Below, piece by piece: positions 62,661 to 64,000 of a stretch of DNA of 64,000 bases (position 1 is the first letter of the stretch; every line of letters begins with the position of its first letter). This DNA comes from Azospirillum sp. TSH100 (lineage in GTDB: Bacteria > Pseudomonadota > Alphaproteobacteria > Azospirillales > Azospirillaceae). Below the pieces are notes generated by a model. The model was not told where the DNA came from. It made no database searches and saw nothing but the letters and a program-made list of their open reading frames with translations. Made by a program: the position numbers and the translations under genes. The stretch lies in NCBI RefSeq assembly GCF_004923295.1, contig NZ_CP039634.1:1135001-1199000 (forward strand), in the 5' to 3' direction.

Positions 62661-64000
62661 TCAGGACGAGGAGCCTGCCGCCGCCCCGGGCGGATCGATG
62701 TCCGGCAGCACGGCGAGGAAGGCATCGACCACCGCCGGATCGAAACGCAGGCCGGCCAGCCGGCGGATTTCCTCCACCGCGGCATCCCGGCCCAGCGCCG
62801 GGCGATAGGGCCGGTCGCGTGTCATCGCGTCATAGGCGTCGGCAACGGCGACAATGCGGGCGCACAGCGGAATCGCAGCCCCGATGCGGCCGTCGGGATA
62901 GCCGGTGCCGTCCCAATTCTCGTGATGCCAGCGCGCCACCGCCGCGCCCAGATGCAGGTGGGTCGGGCCATCCGCCAGATGGCTCGCCTGGCTCAGCAGG
63001 TTGGCACCGGCCACCGTGTGGGCCTGCATGGCGCTGCGTTCCGCCTCATCGAGCGGACCGGGTTTCGACAGGATCGCCGGGTTGACCGCGGCGTTGCCGA
63101 TGTCGTGCAGGATGGCCGCCAGCCCGATGATCTCCAAGGTCGACTCGTCCAGCGACTCAGGCACGACGCCGTCGGCATGCAGGCGGCGGGCGATCCGTTC
63201 GGTGATCGCGGCGATGCGCAGCGACCGGCTGAACCGGCTGGCTTCCGGTTCGGCTCCCCCGCCATCGGTGGCCAGCCCGCCGCGGCCGCGTTCGGCCAGA
63301 TCGGCCAGTGCCGCCAGCGTGCCCTGCTGGGCGCGGTAAAGCTGTTCGTAATGGTGCAGGTTGTCGAACCCGACGGAGATCTTGCCGCAGAACACCTCGA
63401 TCAGCTTGCGGTCCAACTCCGACAGCGGCCGGTTGGAGCGCAGATAGACCACCGTCTCGCGGTCGTTCGGCGTGCGGATGTAGAGCGTGCAATGATCGCC
63501 GGCATAGACATGCGCCCGCTTTTCCAGGCAGGTGGTCACAGCGGTCAGCACGGCCGGATCGACATGGCCGGCAGCGGGCTCGTTGATCAGCGCCTCGAAC
63601 CGGCCCGATCCGGCCAGCACATACAGGCTGTTGCCGGGACCGGCCTCGACCGCCGGGTTGCAGCAACCCGTGGTGCCGGTACCGCCGCGCTGCACGCACA
63701 GGATGGCGTCCGGCCCCACCCCCAGCAGGCCCGACAGCTGGGTCAGCACGCCGGCGGCGAACAGCTTCATCGAGCGGGCGCGGAACAGCGACGACGACGC
63801 CTCGATGATCTTCTCCAGGCCGCGGCGGTTGGCGTCGATCGCCACGATGTCCTCGTAGGAGCGCAACGCCGCGACGGTGGTGGTGAAGAGCTGCTGGGCG
63901 GTCAGCTGGGTCTTCGCCTTGTAGTCGTTGATGTCGTAATCGAGGATCACCGCCCGTTCCGGCGCCTGCCCCGGCTGTCCGGTGCGCAGGATGATGCGGA
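62661..64000 (-). CDS. DUF3369/HD-GYP response regulator (5' end beyond window)
   Basis: About 445 residues are visible and the frame stays open to the right edge. The edge residues read RIILRTGQPGQAPERAVILD, which is the end of a receiver domain, so the phospho-Asp part lies outside. DUF3369 follows (INDYKAKTQLTAQQLF onward), then the HD-GYP domain with ILHDIGNAAV and HHENWDGTGYPDGRIG, the catalytic HD and GYP motifs. It should degrade cyclic di-GMP and so influence motility or biofilm choices. The stop is at 62661. Confidence 0.93.
   Translation of the reverse strand, partial: RIILRTGQPGQAPERAVILDYDINDYKAKTQLTAQQLFTTTVAALRSYEDIVAIDANRRGLEKIIEASSSLFRARSMKLFAAGVLTQLSGLLGVGPDAILCVQRGGTGTTGCCNPAVEAGPGNSLYVLAGSGRFEALINEPAAGHVDPAVLTAVTTCLEKRAHVYAGDHCTLYIRTPNDRETVVYLRSNRPLSELDRKLIEVFCGKISVGFDNLHHYEQLYRAQQGTLAALADLAERGRGGLATDGGGAEPEASRFSRSLRIAAITERIARRLHADGVVPESLDESTLEIIGLAAILHDIGNAAVNPAILSKPGPLDEAERSAMQAHTVAGANLLSQASHLADGPTHLHLGAAVARWHHENWDGTGYPDGRIGAAIPLCARIVAVADAYDAMTRDRPYRPALGRDAAVEEIRRLAGLRFDPAVVDAFLAVLPDIDPPGAAAGSSS

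Noticed and set aside
1-64000. CRISPR arrays, insertion sequences, integrases, toxin-antitoxin pairs and defence genes
   Set aside because: I saw no regularly spaced repeats, transposase motifs or recognisable defence proteins; the RHH gene has no toxin beside it.

Overview
This 64 kb window comes from a high-GC alphaproteobacterium, most likely Azospirillum or a close Rhodospirillales relative. The pointers are: an Irr-type Fur protein, UbiE next to UbiB, three tandem Gram-negative porins, an rpmI-rplT-pheS-pheT cluster without infC, a DUF3369/HD-GYP regulator, an actP-yjcH acetate transporter beside a hybrid sensor kinase, and very strong third-position G/C bias. The species is an inference; there is no 16S gene here. 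It reads as core chromosome, with one small phage scar.

Layout. 1-1.3 kb: end of a TPR/fucosyltransferase-like gene. 1.3-2.8 kb: ahcY with a perfect 18-bp palindrome at its promoter. 2.8-10.7 kb: a flavoprotein, secreted or small proteins of unknown role, a HAD phosphatase, a glycosyltransferase and an esterase. 10.74-11.6 kb: tRNA-Ser(GGA) with a clear promoter and terminator, followed by a decayed phage terminase fragment. 11.7-19.2 kb: a MarR regulator, FAH-family hydrolase, exonuclease III, phosphatase, DUF882 lipoprotein, MBL hydrolase, an HTH protein, an OmpR regulator and half a glycosyltransferase. 19.5-24.1 kb: ribA, an alphaproteobacterial protein of unknown function overlapping an L,D-transpeptidase gene, yggS and a secreted protein. 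24.2-28.2 kb: three tandem porin genes. 28.5-34.3 kb: DUF3576 lipoprotein, leuS, lptE, holA, a TspO-like protein and a GIY-YIG protein. 34.3-41.7 kb: a lysine-2,3-aminomutase-like enzyme, a glycerophosphodiesterase, a nitronate-monooxygenase-like enzyme, irr, two overlapping small membrane protein genes and a PAS histidine kinase. 41.7-53.1 kb: a block for acetate and acyl-CoA use (actP/yjcH divergent from a Cache-type hybrid kinase and its OmpR partner, then acyl-CoA synthetase, etfB, etfA, acyl-CoA dehydrogenase). 53-57 kb: rluE-like, ghrA-like, ubiB, ubiE. 57.1-61.9 kb: a tandem pair of 36-bp palindromic elements, then rpmI-rplT and pheST. 61.9-64 kb: a single-domain response regulator and an HD-GYP regulator that runs off the right edge.

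How the genes work together. The 41.7-53.1 kb block is the most coherent module. A sensor with two periplasmic Cache domains sits back to back with an acetate permease, and the genes that activate and oxidise short or medium acyl chains follow. I infer that it senses and uses carboxylates. leuS-lptE-holA and rpmI-rplT-pheST are conventional housekeeping groups. No clearly new defence or biosynthetic system is visible. The best candidates for undescribed biology are the tandem 36-bp elements at 57.2 kb, the ahcY operator, the cysteine-rich tail of the nitronate-monooxygenase-like enzyme, and the unknown protein overlapping the L,D-transpeptidase gene.
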